Shown: positions 41,344-54,601 of the stretch, one piece after another
Numbering within the stretch: position 1 is the stretch's first letter
Layout: the number at the start of each line of letters is the position of its first letter
From: Phoenix dactylifera
Taxonomy: Eukaryota; Streptophyta; Magnoliopsida; Arecales; Arecaceae
Reading direction: 5' to 3'
Length of the DNA: 64,000 bases
Assembly: GCF_009389715.1 (NCBI RefSeq)
Contig: NC_052397.1
Location: forward strand, 9,642,895-9,706,894
The notes under the pieces: model-generated
What the model was told of the DNA's origin: nothing
Database searches by the model: none
Seen by the model: only the letters and a program-made list of their open reading frames with translations
Made by a program: the position numbers and the translations under genes

Positions 41344-43235
41344 TAAAGAATGCATTTTACTCAAATGGTGAGTTCTTTCATGTCTGATATTGTGCTCATA
41401 TTCTTAACTTAATTGTACAAGAGAAATTAAAGGAGATACATGAGCTTATCTTCAAGGTTTGTGAAAGTATTAAATATATGAAAGGTTCACAAGTTTGGAA
41501 ATAAAAAATTTTGGATTGTCTTAGACAAATTTTTTTGGAAAGTAAAAAAAACTTAAGGCAAGATGTTCCTACAAGATGAAATTCAATTTTTTTGATGCTA
41601 GAGAGTGCCTTTCTTCATTTGAAGTTAAGTGACTTTAATTACAAGCATCGTCCATCTGAAGAGGAGTGGGGCAAAGTTAAGAAAATTAGCAAGTGGTTGA
41701 GTATGTTCTATAATGCTACTTTAGTATTCTCCAAAGTTAAATATACTATATCAAATTTTTGTTTTCCTCAAGTTTTATTGATTGAGATTACTTTAAGATG
41801 AGATGTAGAGTATAGATGCTTTCGGGCAAAGAATGACACGACGGATGTATGGAAAATTTGAAAAGTATTGGTTGGATTGTAGCTTAATCTTCCCCATGGT
41901 AGTCAATTTGGATCCTTGGTATAAATTTCAGTTTGTGGAGCATTGTTATAAGAAGTCGAATGGATATGGTTGTACTGAGAGCATGTGCATCTATGGTTGT
42001 ATGTTTTCTCTCGTTAATCACTATATACTTACTTCTCTTAAAGCTCCAACTACTAGCACGTCAACTCATAGAGAGATGGAGAGGGATACTTCTTGTGAGA
42101 CTTCTGAGCGATGCATAAAAGTGGATATTTTTAAGGTAATATAACACATTTTTCACTAGGATGGATGGTGATTTGAGGCATTGTAAAGTTTTAAAATGCA
42201 TAAACATATCACAAATATCATTTCCAAGCAAGTTATCATAACCATAATTCATACCCATTTAAATATTCATGAAGGATGCAATTTAATCAGATTCAAAAAT
42301 CACATGCAATCATATGCTTGATCCTACTTTTAAACAAATACATCATAACAAATATATAATTTTTATTTCATACTTACAATTAAATAGTGATTTGAAATTA
42401 ATAAAATTTGTGCCAGGATTACTTACCTTGATTCGCTCACAAATCTCTAGACCTAGGTGATAATTTTACTGTACCTATCAATATCGTAGAGAACAGATTA
42501 TTAGCCACTCACTCATCATTTTTCTTTTTATTTATATATTTATTTTTTTCCTTTTCTTCTTTTCTTTTTCTTTTCTTTTCCTTCCTTTTCTTTTTCTTTT
42601 CTTTTTCTGTTCCTTCTCTTCTTCCTTCTTTTTCCCGAAGCTTCCCCTTCCTTCTCCATTCTTCTCCTCTCTTCTCCCGCGAGCAAGGAAGGGCAAACGG
42701 AGCTCTTGGGAGGAGGTGATCCTCGTCGGGGTGATCGGAAGAGGATCAGCCCGAGGCCGGCCAGCCCTCTCCTTCTTCCCGCGGAGGAGACAAGCGTACG
42801 GGATAAGCCTGCCGAGGCCGGCGGCGTCGCGGGATGCCCGCGGCCGAGCCTGCGGCCCCTCCCCGCGACGGCCGTGGAGCTCACGGCTGGGCTGCAGCTT
42901 CGCGGCGCCCGCGGCTGGGGCCAGTGGCGCTGGCATTGCTGGCATTGCTCCCGCGGTGAGTCTTCCCTTCTTCCCCTTTTTTCTTCTTCTTTATTTCTTT
43001 CTCTTAATTGATCTATCCTCCCGAGTGGATCGAGAGGAGGAAAAGCAGTGGAGAAAAGAAAGGAGAGCCAAGGTCCTTACCTTGCTCCGGGAATGAGCTG
43101 CGATGACCCTCTCCGGCGGCATCGACGTGGGTTCAGAAAACCCTATCACGGGAGGGTTCTGGAACAGTGAGCGAGGAACGGCTGGGCCACCGTACATCCT
43201 TCTCTCCCCTCCCTGCAGAAATTGGTAGTGCTCCA
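41344..43235 (+). repeat. Inverted duplication, arm 1
   Basis: 1.9 kb, nearly identical to the reverse complement of 43827-45701. Reading plus, it carries the 3' part of the hAT transposase pseudogene (LNLIVQEKLKEIHELIFKVC, SDFNYKHRPSEEEWGKVKKI and the YKFQFVEHCYKKS block near 41930), then AT-rich sequence, then a GC-rich block (42630-43235). It lacks the N-terminal half of the gene and joins integrase debris at its left edge, so it is the secondary copy. Confidence 0.9.
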
Positions 43236-43826
43236 GATACAGAATAATAATATGAACTGCCAATGTTCGATCTTTACCATTAGACCTAGCTATGAAGAAA
43301 AGCAATAAATGGAAACAAAAAAGGCAATAAAAAGAAAATAGAAAAAATCGTTTCGAAAAACACTAGGTTTCGTCCAAAGCAGTAGACTTATATTTCACAT
43401 TCAAAGAAATTCCCCCATTTGTTCGCTTCAATAAACTGTTATGGCAGTAGACAAGTAGTATAACTAGCAGTATTCAATGAAATTACTATGGTCATTCAGA
43501 AGGTGCTGCTTGTTCAATTAAAAATAATTCTGTCATAAAGAAAGATGATCAAGGATGGTAGGAGGATGATCAGAGCTGTTCCACACCAAATGTTCAACTT
43601 TCCAGTTAACTTCCCGCGGTTTTAGAATTGCTTTGTTTTCTATATTGTTAACTGTACATGGGTTGTCTCTGTTTATAAAACCGTGTGCAAGGAATTTTAC
43701 ACTGAATATTTCAAGGAATATATACGGAATATATATCGCAAGGAATATTACTCGTTGAACCTAGACATATACTGTGACTATTGGGCTGCCAGATGGGCCG
43801 GCCTGGACCAAAGTCGGAAGCCCATC
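43236..43826. other. Spacer of the inverted duplication, with 131-bp repeat copy B
   Basis: 591 bp. Positions 43236-43366 repeat 23976-24106 at 127 of 131 bases. The remaining 460 bp are AT-rich with no ORF; a TTTATAAAA at about 43674 is a possible TATA element. The last 35 bp include a short hairpin (CAGATGGGC / GCCCATCTG). Confidence 0.7.
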
Positions 43827-45701
43827 TGGAGCCACTACCAATTTCGGGGGGGGGGGGGGATGTACGATGGCCCAGCCGTTCCTCGCTCACTGTTCCAGAA
43901 CCCACCAGAACCCTCCCGTGATAGGATTTTCTGAACCCACGTCGGTGTCGCCGGAGAGGGTCATCGCAGCTCATTCCCGGAGCAAGGTAAGAACCTCGGC
44001 TCTCGTTTCCTTTCTCCACTGCTTTTCCTCCTCCCGATCCACTCGGGAGGATAGATCAATTAAGAGAAAGAAATAAAGAAGAAGAAAAAGGGGAAGAAGG
44101 GAAGATTCACCGCGTGCGGCCGCGAGCGATACCGGCGCCACTGGCCTCGGCCGTGAGCGCCGCGAAGCTGCAGCCCAGCGTGAGCTCCGCGGCCGTCGCG
44201 GGGAGGGGCCGCAGGCTCGGCCGCGAGCATCCCGCGACGCCGCCGGCCTCGGCCGGCTTATCCCGTACGCCTGTCTCCTCCATGGGAAGAAGGAGAGGGC
44301 TGGCCGGCCGCCGGCGCTGCCGGCCTCAGGCTGATCCCCTTCCGATCACCCCGACGAGGATCACCTCCTCCCAAGAGCTCCGTTTGCCCTTGCTCGCGGG
44401 AGAAGAGAGGAGAAGAATGGAGAAGGAAGGGGAAGCTTCGGGAAAAAGAAGGAAGAAGAGAAGAAAAAGAAAAGAAAAAGAAAAGGAAAAGAAGAAAAAG
44501 AAAAAAATATATAAATAAAAAAGAAAAATGATGAGTGAGTGGCTAATAATCTGTTCTCTACGATATTGATAGGTACAGTAAAATTATCACCTAGGTCTAG
44601 AGATTTGTGAGCGAATCAAGGTAAGTAATCCTGGCACAAATCTTATTAATTTCAAATCACTATTTAATTGTAAGTATGAAATAAAAATTATATATTTGTT
44701 ATGATGTATTTGTTTAAAAGTAGGATCAAGCATATGATTGCATGTGATTTTTGAATTTGATTAAATTGCATCCTTCATGAATATTTAAATGGGTATGAAT
44801 TATGGTTATGATAACTTGCTTGGAAATGATATTTGTGGTATATTTATGCATTTTAAAACTTTACAATGCCTCAAATCACCATCCATCCTAGTGAAAAATG
44901 TTTTATATTACCTTAAAAATATCCACTTTTATGCATGGCTCAGAAGTCTCACAAGAAGTATTCCTCTCCATCTCTCTGAGTTGACGTGCTAGTAGTTGGA
45001 GCTTTAAGAGAAGTAAGTATATAGTGATTAAAGAGAGAAAACATACAACCATGGATGCACATGCTCTCAGTACAACCATATCCATTCGACTTCTTATAAC
45101 AATACTCCACAAACTGAAATTTATACCGAGGATCCAAATTGACTACCATGGGGAAGATTAAGCTACAATCCAACCAATACTTTTCAAATTTTCCATACAT
45201 CCGTCATGTCATTCTTTGCACGAAAGCATCTATACTCTACATCTCATCTTAAAGTAATCTCAATCAATAAAACTTGAGGGAAACAAAATTTGATGTAGTA
45301 TATTTAACTTTGGAGAATACTAAAGTAGCATTATAGAACATACTCAACCACTTGCTAATTTTCTTAACTTTGCCCCACTCCTCTTCAGATGGACGATGCT
45401 TGTAATTAAAGTCACTTAACTTCAAATAAAGAAAGGCACTCTCTAACATCAAAAAAGTTGAATTTCATCTTGTAGGAACATCTTGCCTTAAGTTTTTTTT
45501 TACTTTCCAAAAAAAATTGTCTAACACAATCCAAAATTTTTTATTTCCAAACTTGTGAACCTTTCATATATTTAATACTTTCACAAACCTTGTAGATAAG
45601 CTCATGTATCTCCTTTAATTTCTCTTGTACAATTAAGTTAAGAATATGAGCACAACATCAGACATGAAAGAACTCACCATTTGAGTAAAATGCATTCTTT
45701 A
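43827..45701 (-). repeat. Inverted duplication, arm 2
   Basis: Reverse-complement partner of arm 1. It is continuous on its right with the rest of the hAT transposase pseudogene, so it is the original copy. A C/G run of 13 near 43848 replaces a shorter tract in arm 1. Confidence 0.9.
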
Positions 45702-46345
45702 AATTAAGTTGGATCTTTAGCATGTCAATAGAACCATCATTTACCGATGCATTATCCAAGGTCATGGAATACAATTTCTTTTTAATCCTCCAGTCAATCA
45801 ACAAACCATAAATTATTTCACATAAAGATATGCCATTATATGGAGGCGGCATGAAACGAAAGTTGAGAAATTTCTTTTGTAACTCTCATTCTTCATCAAT
45901 AAAATGGGCGGTTAAACACAAATACCCATCGGTAGTAATAGAGGTCCACAAATTCAAAATCAAACTTATCCTATAAGGAATTGAATGTAGCCACAATACT
46001 AAATTTTCCTTTTCTTTTTTATACTATTTCAACAAATTAACCTTTACAGTATTCTTTGATACTAACTTGGCATCCTCACAAACATAAACAAATAAAGATC
46101 TAATATCTTCATACTCAACAAATTGAAATGGTAGATCATGCTTAATAATTGCAAATATTAACAATTCATGGAATTTGTCGGGATCAAACTTACTAGAATG
46201 CATTGATCTAGACCCTTGAGATTGTGATAAGATCATCCGTCCTATGTCATGGTTCTTTCTACAACTCTCTAAATGTCGTTTCAAATATTTGGTCCCAACC
46301 TTATCACTAAATGGATATTCGCAGCATACTTTATGCACTTGCATT
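44900..46345 (-). pseudogene. hAT (Ac/RICESLEEPER-type) transposase pseudogene
   Basis: The family product is a BED-zinc-finger DNA transposase. From 46345 downward: a decayed BED finger ending YLKRHLESCRKNH; SSKFDPDKFHELLIFAIIKH and LPFQFVEYEDIRSLF; after a stop, YKKEKENL with WTSITTDGYLCLTAHFIDEE; MPPPYNGISLCEIIYGLLID; SMTLDNASVNDGSIDMLKIQ (catalytic-core aspartate region); GEFFHV then a stop and CCAHILNLIVQ; SDFNYKHRPSEEEWGKVKKI; and NLDPRYKFQFVEYCYKKSNG. The C-terminal dimerisation domain is not seen. At least four in-frame stops or frameshifts make it dead. Confidence 0.8.
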
Positions 46346-47640
46346 GAAGGGTTGCTTCATTTATATGAAAAAATTGATAAACAAGTGAAGTTAGCTTTTT
46401 TTTTTTTTTTACGTTTGCCATGTGTGGAGCCACCTACTACAACTATATTAGCACCTAAGGACGTCAATTCATTTGTTCTATCATCATCACTCACCAACTC
46501 TATATTCACAACGAACTATTTATCCACATATAATTTAAAATTATATCAGAATACCAATCTAGAAAGAAAATTATTGGCTTTGAGAAGAAAAATTATATAA
46601 TCCACTCCTCTATTAGAATCACAAAATGTTAGATCTAAAAAAATTAATCATGCTAAAGAAATTAAAGAAATATTTAAGAAACCAACATACATAAGCACTA
46701 AACATTTAGAAAAGAAAAGAAGGGAAGAGAAAGAGGAGGCTCAGATTCATCATTTAATCTATAGCTAAATCAAAATGGCTACAATCGGATGCCTGCAGAA
46801 GCAGGCCATCCAAGATTGGTTGCCATTAGAAATAGCTGATTCTTGCTTCATGATAATCTCATCCAAGAATCATTCTGACCTCTTCATACAAACCTAAAAG
46901 CAAATTCATTTATGGCCGAAGGCCAACCCTTATAACATGTTGACCCAAAAGATTTGATTTTGATGATACAAAATGTTTGGGTAAAATGTTTACTAATCAG
47001 TTGCTTGGAGTGTACTATAATGCATGTAAAAAGTTGAGAAGATATCATTCTTTAACTCGTAATGTGGAAGAATGGAACTTAACCATTTAAATCTCTACAT
47101 GTCTATATTTTGATAGTGATATGTGTGGACGACATCTTGGCATCATGGACAAGTACATGTTATAGTCTAGAACTAACATACTGTTCTGAACTTCCCTGAT
47201 GCTCAACTGGATCATTTACCAAGACTTTGGGAGGGAAGAGACGACTGATCATGCAATTAGCCGAAAACGATTCTATCGCTGAGGAGTATAAGGAAGTTGG
47301 ATGTCTAATTGGTTATTTGATTCCTATTAATGCAAAGACTGTAGATTATTTCTCTAGATGCACTGATAATTCAAAATGCTTTTTCTTTCTCTCTAAAGAA
47401 ATCATCATCATCATCAATACAGTTATGAACCAGAGTTGAAGTGGGCCAAAACTTAAGACCAAATATCCCAGTTGGTTGTGAATGGATTGGACCTAATCCT
47501 GGACCTAGAGCAGATCAACTCACTCTAAAAAAACATTTGTTCATGTCTGAGTCCAGATACTTATACACAGTCTGGAAGTAGTGAGTTTCACAAACCTAAC
47601 ATTTTGGGCTATGGATACCACCTTGCAGACTTCAACTTCA
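46346..47640. other. Intergenic region upstream of the L7Ae gene
   Basis: 46400-46770 has a lysine-rich coding-like frame on the plus strand (LERKLLALRRKII, then STKHLEKKRREEKEEAQIHH after a stop) that I cannot assign; it may be old repeat debris. Beyond 46800 nothing recognisable is seen. The last 150 bp would be the promoter of the next gene. Confidence 0.4.
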
Positions 47641-47719
47641 CCTCCTTTCATAAATATGTAACCCCCTCCCTCCAACTAGGGTTTGAGATTTAGGTATTCT
47701 TTCAGATCTTCGAGGAAGT

Positions 47720-50416
47720 ATGGCCAAGAAGAAGAGATCTCGAATTGTCATGCTGTCCAAAGTTGCTCCGGAAAAGTATGAATTCTCTCTCCTTTTTCTA
47801 ATCCTCCATTCTTCTTCTCTTTCTTTCAATTTACAAGGATTTATTTTAATAAAAATATAAATTTTGACAAGGGCAAGTTCCGATTGTTATGAAGGCGACC
47901 GCCTCGATGGTCTTCTGTCAAAACTTGAGAGGTAATATCAAATCCCTTGATCTCTTGGAATATTGTGATTTTGTTTTTTAAAGAATTTGTTTTTGAAATA
48001 GGAGCATAGAAGCAGCAAAAATTTTGAAGGGAGATCTTCCTGAAAAGATTTGGATCAAGGTACAGTAATTTCTTGGTTTTGGTTCTTCGAAAACCCAAAA
48101 AGATTTATTTTCTAAGAATGTTTATGCATCTAGTGAATTCTAGGGGATTCTATAGTCATACCCTTTCAAGAATTTTATAAATAGTGCTTATATGTTTACA
48201 TGTAGCACCAATTTGCTATTGGGGTCAATGACGTCTCCCGTGTGCTTGAGAGGATGCCTCTAGGTGAGATGCAGGTTCATTCAAAGGAAGATCCTGAGAC
48301 AAAGAGTGGCCTTCGTAGAGCTCCTTTGGTTCCCCTTCAGGTTAAATCATATTTCTCATCTTGCATTGACCTACTTTGCCACCTTGCATTCCATGTAAAA
48401 TTTTTCTTAGCTAGAAGTTGTTGCTTTTCTGTAGTGCGAGTGGAAAACAATAATCTTGCACACATTCAAGTCAGTTCCAATTCCCAAGTGCCTTTCACAA
48501 GCAATCAGTATAAAATGTCTAACATTTCTTTATAATGCAAAAACTTAATTCATAAGCACCTTTAGAGGGAAAAAAGCTAAAGGTCGCCACTCCAATCCCT
48601 GCTTCTGAAAGAGCATTTGACAAGCTGCTCTGTGAAGGGCTGAACACCTGACGAACCCTTGTGGACGTCTACCTACCCCCATATATTGCTCTCATCCAAC
48701 TGGGCAGGAATTGGTAGCACTAGTCCTTTCAAAATTGTTAATAATTTATTTTTTTGCTGAATCCAAATAAATTAAACTTTTCCATGATGATCTAATCGGA
48801 TGAATGTGCTCAATGGGAAGGAGCCTTTTCAGCTCACATCAGTTTTTAAAAGGAACACTATAGATTATCCTGAAATTATAGTGGAATATTAGTGACCGGT
48901 CGCAGCCTACTGCTGCTAATTGTGTATGCTAGATCATCCTTCTTTGTGTTAGGTGGTGCTTTTGTAAATTTCTTAAGAATGCTGAACACCCTATATGCAC
49001 TCCAATGATTTGTGTATTGACAGATTTTCTCAAAAACACCAAGGACAGCCTTGAAGCCTGGTTCTTGTGTTTTTGAGCTATTAACGAAGGTCATCTTTTT
49101 TCTTGAATTCTCACCAATGGGCCTTTTTTAATTTAAGAATTTCTGCCTTGTTGAACTATATTTATGCACAGTTATCAACATATGCAGTAGAAAATTAGAA
49201 TGTATCGATATAAACCCTGTCATTGTTTCCTGAAGTATTATTTTATGCCTTTGGATAATGAATGCATTGTTTTGGAGGAGTATTAAGTTATAGGCAGCAT
49301 TTACAGTCAGACTGTTGATATATTTACATTTTCTTAGATGATTTACTACTACAAAGAGGAGCTCCAAATTTTCTTCTTTCTTTCTTTCTATCTCTCTCCT
49401 TTTCTTTGTATGCATTTTGTTATGTGGTGTGGGGTTCTTGATTTAAATAAATGTGAAGCAAAAGAAAGAAGGGGAGGAAAAAGAGCAAAATATATGAGAT
49501 GTATTTATTGTGGGTGAGCCCATGCTTTGGGGGCTTTGTCTAGTTTGATGACCAAGTGGTACCCCGAAGAAATAGATAATATGTCTAGAAGAATGTGGAG
49601 GCATGAAGATAAAAGAAAGAAACAAGCATAATTGTATAAAATAGATATAATTGCATGTCTACGGAGATGAGGCTTATCTCCAGTTTGCTGGCCACTAAGA
49701 ACTTAAAAGAAATAAGGGTTTCATCATTTTAAGTGTACTATACAAATGTATGGTAGCTAACCTAAGATGTTTTGAGGTCTCTCTGACATACCGTAATTTC
49801 AGGAATAATCTGATTTGGTTACTGCAATCATTTGAAACAAAGTAGTTTTCACCTTTTCTCCAAATTTGGATGCTTCATAATGCCTGTAAGATCAGTTATT
49901 GCTACCATGAACCTAGATAGTTCTTTTTTCTAATCAACAAATTTCTGCACCTCATTATTTTCCTTTGACCTATAACTTTGTTTTGTTTTTCCAACGATTA
50001 AAATGAAAAATGAAGAATGCTTATCTGCCATATTGTCATCTCCTGTTTGCACATCATCGTTTTTGTGTAATATTGTAGGCTGTGATTTTAGCTTCTGATT
50101 GTAATCCACGATGGTTAACTAAGCATATACCAAGCCTGGCATCCTCGAGGCAGGTCCCAGTGATCTTTGTCAAAGATAACAAAGGAGGTTCACTAAGGTT
50201 AGGTGAACTGGTAAAGGTCAAAACAGCACTGGCCATTGGAGTAAAGGTGATGCTCTAAACTTTGATATTTCGCATCCACTCTCTAATTTTGCTGCCTTAT
50301 TTGCAGTAATTGTTGTTTGTCCTGTCTAGGCCAGAGAAAGCTGTATCAACAGAACAATTGATAAAGTTCTAGGTGGCAATGCAGTAGCAGACGGCGATCT
50401 CGAAATGGCCGTATAG
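47720..50416 (+). CDS. L7Ae/L30e/S12e/Gadd45-family RNA-binding protein (187 aa)
   Basis: Six exons with GT-AG introns and agreeing phases: 47720-47775, 47872-47931, 48002-48059, 48206-48340, 50079-50246 and 50330-50416; intron 4 is 1.7 kb. The protein begins MAKKKRSRIVMLSKVAPEK, a basic nuclear-type tail. The L7Ae fold covers about residues 60-165: DLPEKIWIKHQFAIGVNDVS, then after a charged insertion VILASDCNPRWLTKHIPSLA, VPVIFVKDNKGGSLRLGELV and VKTALAIGVKA. Proteins with this fold bind kink-turn RNA in ribosomes, snoRNPs or RNase P. Size and the long charged insertion suggest an Rpp38/Pop3-like RNase P/MRP subunit rather than a ribosomal protein, but I cannot prove this. The gene appears intact. 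Confidence 0.88.
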
Positions 50417-51266
50417 ATTCATTGCACTTCGTCATCTGTCTATATGAAGCTTCAGCGATGGAATCATAGAGTTGGTAGACAAGAGATTCTCCAGGAGAAA
50501 GGATGTTGTCCAACTTCCGAGTTAAAAAGATTTACGATGATAATTAATTGAAATGGCTACCGAGAGATCATTCACTCCATGTGAAAGACGCAGAAATATT
50601 AGGAATTTGAAGACTGGATTGACAGAGACCGTTGGTCATGGTTTTCATCGAGCTGCACGTATAATATTTGTGGACTGGTTACATCTCTGGTGCCCCTTCT
50701 TTGGTTAGATATTTGGAGGCATTCAACCTGGTGTTTGGTTTGCTTAGCACATTCTACAGTACTGATGTTACCAAGCGTTGCGAATTTAGAAGCAATACTG
50801 ACGACCTATGTAACTTGACATAGCCCGGGGGCAGAAAAGGTACAGCCCGTATCTAATAATGCGGTTCCTCATATGACTCGTGGGCGCGTCAATCCCGCAG
50901 TGTGTTGCCCTGAAATTTTTGAGAAACCTGAAAGTGAACCAACAAGGAGCAATACTATTGAAACTTGTCAGTCGACATGGTACACCCTCATGTCTAATAA
51001 CGGGAGTCCTCGGATGATTGGTACTTTGGTAGGCCTATGCGCCAACGAGCAATCCTATGCACACACATACATGTATGTATGTACCTACATATACATGCAC
51101 TTGTGCATTGTGCAAATGCGCACGTGCCCGCATTAGCATAGATGGGCATGTGTGCACGCATGCATCCATGCATATGTATATATGCCCAGCTGCCCGCACA
51201 TGCACACAGGAATGCATGTACAGCATGCACACACATACATGTGATATATATATATATATATATAAG
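50417..51266. other. 3' flank of the L7Ae gene and low-complexity region
   Basis: Up to about 50850 probably includes the 3' untranslated region. 51055-51265 is a CATG/ACAC/TGTA-rich low-complexity tract ending in a TA run. No gene is supported. Confidence 0.6.
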
Positions 51267-52211
51267 CAGGGGCGGCCCAATATATTTGGGGGCCTAAGAC
51301 GAATCCAATGAATGAGGTCTTTTTTTTAATAATAATTTTTTAATAAATATAAAATATTTAAAAAAAATGATGTGAAAATGGATATATATCAAATACACTA
51401 TTTCAACAAAAATACATGAATCTGGCAAAGGTTGGTAAGAAACCTTTTTAATTTAATATTATTTTTGAATGGAAGTGCAGAAAAGTAATTATCCTTAAAG
51501 AAGGCCAATGAAACTGATTAAATAACTGAGATAATGCTTGGCAATATTGTTTATCATGTCCAGCAAGAGCAGAATAGGAAAAGGTCATCCCATGGCACTT
51601 CATGGTCAAGATAAAGAAAAGAATTTGTCCAGAATGGAGCTTCTCTATAAGAGAAAGTAGGAGCATTATGGGAAATTAACTCTATCTAATTAATAAAAGT
51701 CCCATCCCACCATCTCCCCTTCAAGTGAGTACCCAAGCAGCAACCGCAAACATCACAGCACAGCAGCCATTCAACCCCCTCCCTCCTTCTCTCTCTACCA
51801 CCCAAGAGGGGAGAAGAAACGAGAGAAGAAAATTAAAAGAATCTCCACCCTCCAAGAAGTCCATTTCCAATCCCCCTTTCTTCCTGATGGCCCAGCTGGA
51901 TCAGGAGTAATGTGAGGGAAGGAAAATCGAGACCAAAACCAAACAAGAGAAGGGATGAAAGATAAGAGTGGCTTCAGGCGTGTATCAAGCCAACCAAATC
52001 CCTCCTCTCCACCTCCCTTCCATCAAGGGGGAAGACGCGTAGCCAGCTCCTATTTTCGTTTTATATGAGGCCTTTGCTTCCTTTTGATCACGGTCAGACC
52101 CAAGAAACTTTCCTTCCTCCCTCCCTCCCCCCCCCCCCTCTCTCTCTCTCTCTTCACCTCCCGGGGGCCTTCCATTGGCTCGGGGCCTTAGGCGACCTCG
52201 GGCCGGCCCTG
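51267..52211. mobile_element. Non-autonomous hAT (Tip100-like) element
   Basis: 945 bp. Ends CAGGGGCGGCCCAA and, inverted, GGGCCGGCCCTG, with GGGGCCTAAG/CTTAGGC just inside. Flanking octamers TATATAAG and GATATAAG agree at 7 of 8 positions. No coding capacity. A truncated relative is at 17527. Confidence 0.8.
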
Positions 52212-52487
52212 GATATAAGAAATGAGCAATGTATTTCAATAATGAATTATGGCCCTAAATTTTTCGGAACTCGAGTGCTCAAGCCTTTTACATTGCGCTT
52301 TGTTATCATATCTCATTTTCATTCTGTTGAGGAATATTTGGCTGGCGAAAAAAGTTTTGGAAAACTAGAATAATTTGAAAAGTTGAGGGCTTGTTTGGTA
52401 ATTAATGTTTTTGTGTTTCTGCTTCTCCATAAATGATTGAAATACTGACTCGAGATTGAAATACTGAATTGAGATTGATGCTAAATA

Positions 52488-52969
52488 TAGGAGTGGCAAT
52501 TTCTAGCTCAACCCATTTATCCAATGGGATCGGCTACATGACTCGTGGGTCAAGTAAGGGTCAGCTAGTCCAGATCTGCCAGTGGGTTGGGTCAAGTTCG
52601 AGTCAAGGCCCCTAAACTAATTGGGTCATAGAGAGAGGCTTATAAAATGTAATATAATCTAAATTAAAATACTTATATTGATATTTATATATTTTAAAAA
52701 TAATAATATTTGAGCTATTGTGCTATTAATTGTAAAAGGAGATATAAGTTGCAGTAAAAATGGTACAAAAACTATAAAAAATAAGCTCTAGACTAGATAT
52801 GTTTGGATCTAAAATAGGTCAGCGGATTGCTTCAAGTTGGCAGGTCAACTACCTGTTGAGTTTGGATCAGGCATTGCGGTCGGGTGAGGTTTGGGTCAAG
52901 CCATATGGCCCTTTATGTATGAGGTCAACCCATTCCAAACCTGGCTTGATTTGTTGATTGCCACACCTA
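52488..52969. mobile_element. hAT-like MITE (482 bp)
   Basis: Inverted ends TAGGAGTGGCAAT and ATTGCCACACCTA, one mismatch. Flanking octamers GCTAAATA and ACTAAACA agree at 6 of 8. The subterminal parts are rich in GGGTCAAG and CAACCC motifs. Confidence 0.72.
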
Positions 52970-54601
52970 ACTAAACATGATATCTTCAGAAAATTATATT
53001 TGAATGTAGAATTATCTACTACCCAAATTCTAGATATTTTGCAAAACAATTTCAAAACTAGGAGGGTTTCATCATACATTTGTAGTCTAGTTCTTTTTGC
53101 TTGGGTTATTGAAGGAAAAGGGGGAAAAAAACTGCACCACATGAATATGAGCTTTCCTATGTTTTGATGATAGGAAACTATGCGAGTGTAAATATGAGTT
53201 TTTCAATTTTAATTTTCCTTTTCATTGAAAAATTGTTTTCTAGATTCTTGTCCTTTTCCATTTTCACAGTTTTTCAAACAACCAAATATATCTATAGAGA
53301 TAAAGTAGAGCTATTTCGTAGTTCCAGTGTAATTATAAATAGATTAAGAAAAATGCTAGATATTTATCATATCCTTGCTTAAATCAGTTGAAGTTGGTAA
53401 TTGGCTAACAGATACTTGACGCATGAATGACACCACCTATCCCTGTGTACTACATCAACTCTTGATTGCAATGTCGGACTAGTGAAACAAGCATGTACTT
53501 CTAGATTATCATAGAAGTATCTGATCGAAACTGGATGCAAATTTGGTTATCTACTTATAAATTTCGTCGGATATGAATTCACATATCTACTCAGATATCT
53601 ACTAATACCATAGTTGATCCATAGCAGCACTGCTAGTTTATCACGAGTATTCAATTGGAACCGAATACCGATTGGGACATCTACTTCTTTATTGGATACC
53701 GATTCGGTATCTTCTTATAAATCTTGTCAAATACAAATTCGGTATCTACTTATAAAGTAGTTCATCCATGGTAGAATTGGGAGTATTTGGTCAAAACTGG
53801 ATACATACTTAGAAAAAAAACAACATAAATATATATTTTTAATTCTTTGTGATATTTTGCGAACTTTATTGTTAAAATATTAAAAATATTAATAATTTCT
53901 ATATATTCCTACGATACATATTTTAAATCTCTCTGGAAATAAATAATTCATAATTTTTTTAAATTATTCTATAATTAAAGAATAATTGTGATATTTGATG
54001 CAAAAAAATAGTAATATTTTCATATTATATGTTTTATTTGAAATAATTTTTAATTTTAAATATTTAATATAAACCCAACCAGACAAGTGACCTAGAACCT
54101 TAACCAACTCGCTGTCTGTGCAGGTTTAATAGCTAGTTCTTAGATCCTTATTACTTACATGTTGCATGCAATTTGGATGGTGGATTCTATTCCTATGGCT
54201 TATGATTATATAATTAATGTTAGTTTTCATTATTAAATTCTACTTAAAATTTGATTTAAATTTGAATATATTCCAGTTATATTTACGTTTGGCTGGAAAA
54301 ATATGATGTGTGACTTGTATTTTTATTCAATTAGGATAAATATTGATATGCTTAAAATCCAATTTGTATACTTATTCTTAGAACAAATATGGATACTAAT
54401 GTTGTTATTCATTTAATATCCATATTTATATTCCTATTTATTGAAAAGTATGAATATAAATATGGATACACATGTATCTAATCTGTATGCTATCCTTTTT
54501 CAACCCTATTTGCTAGTGATTGATGCGGGATAATTAAAAATATAGTGCTTTTTGCGAGTAATTGCCTATAAAGATGAGGCAAAGAGTGAGGTTGATAATT
54601 T
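52970..54601. other. Intergenic AT-rich region
   Basis: No gene. Between 53540 and 54490 short degenerate motifs such as GGTATCTACTTATAAA, GGATATGAATTC and GGATACAAAT recur on both strands, suggesting an old MITE-like repeat, but no clean ends are visible. Confidence 0.5.

Noticed and set aside
42532..44518. GC-rich frames of about 100-137 codons in both arms of the inverted duplication
   Set aside because: They pair with each other as the two arms and have no recognisable domain; charged K/E tails come from polypurine runs.
46244..46750. Plus-strand lysine-rich frame as a gene
   Set aside because: Interrupted by stops, partly antisense to the hAT transposase, no family recognised.
51035..51311. 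Frames with repeated CTHASMHM-like peptides
   Set aside because: Direct translation of a CATG/ACAC low-complexity tract.
53540..54500. MITE with ends near TAGGGTTGAAAAAGG
   Set aside because: Only one possible end is visible (right, inverted near 54500); no partner end or target duplication could be found.
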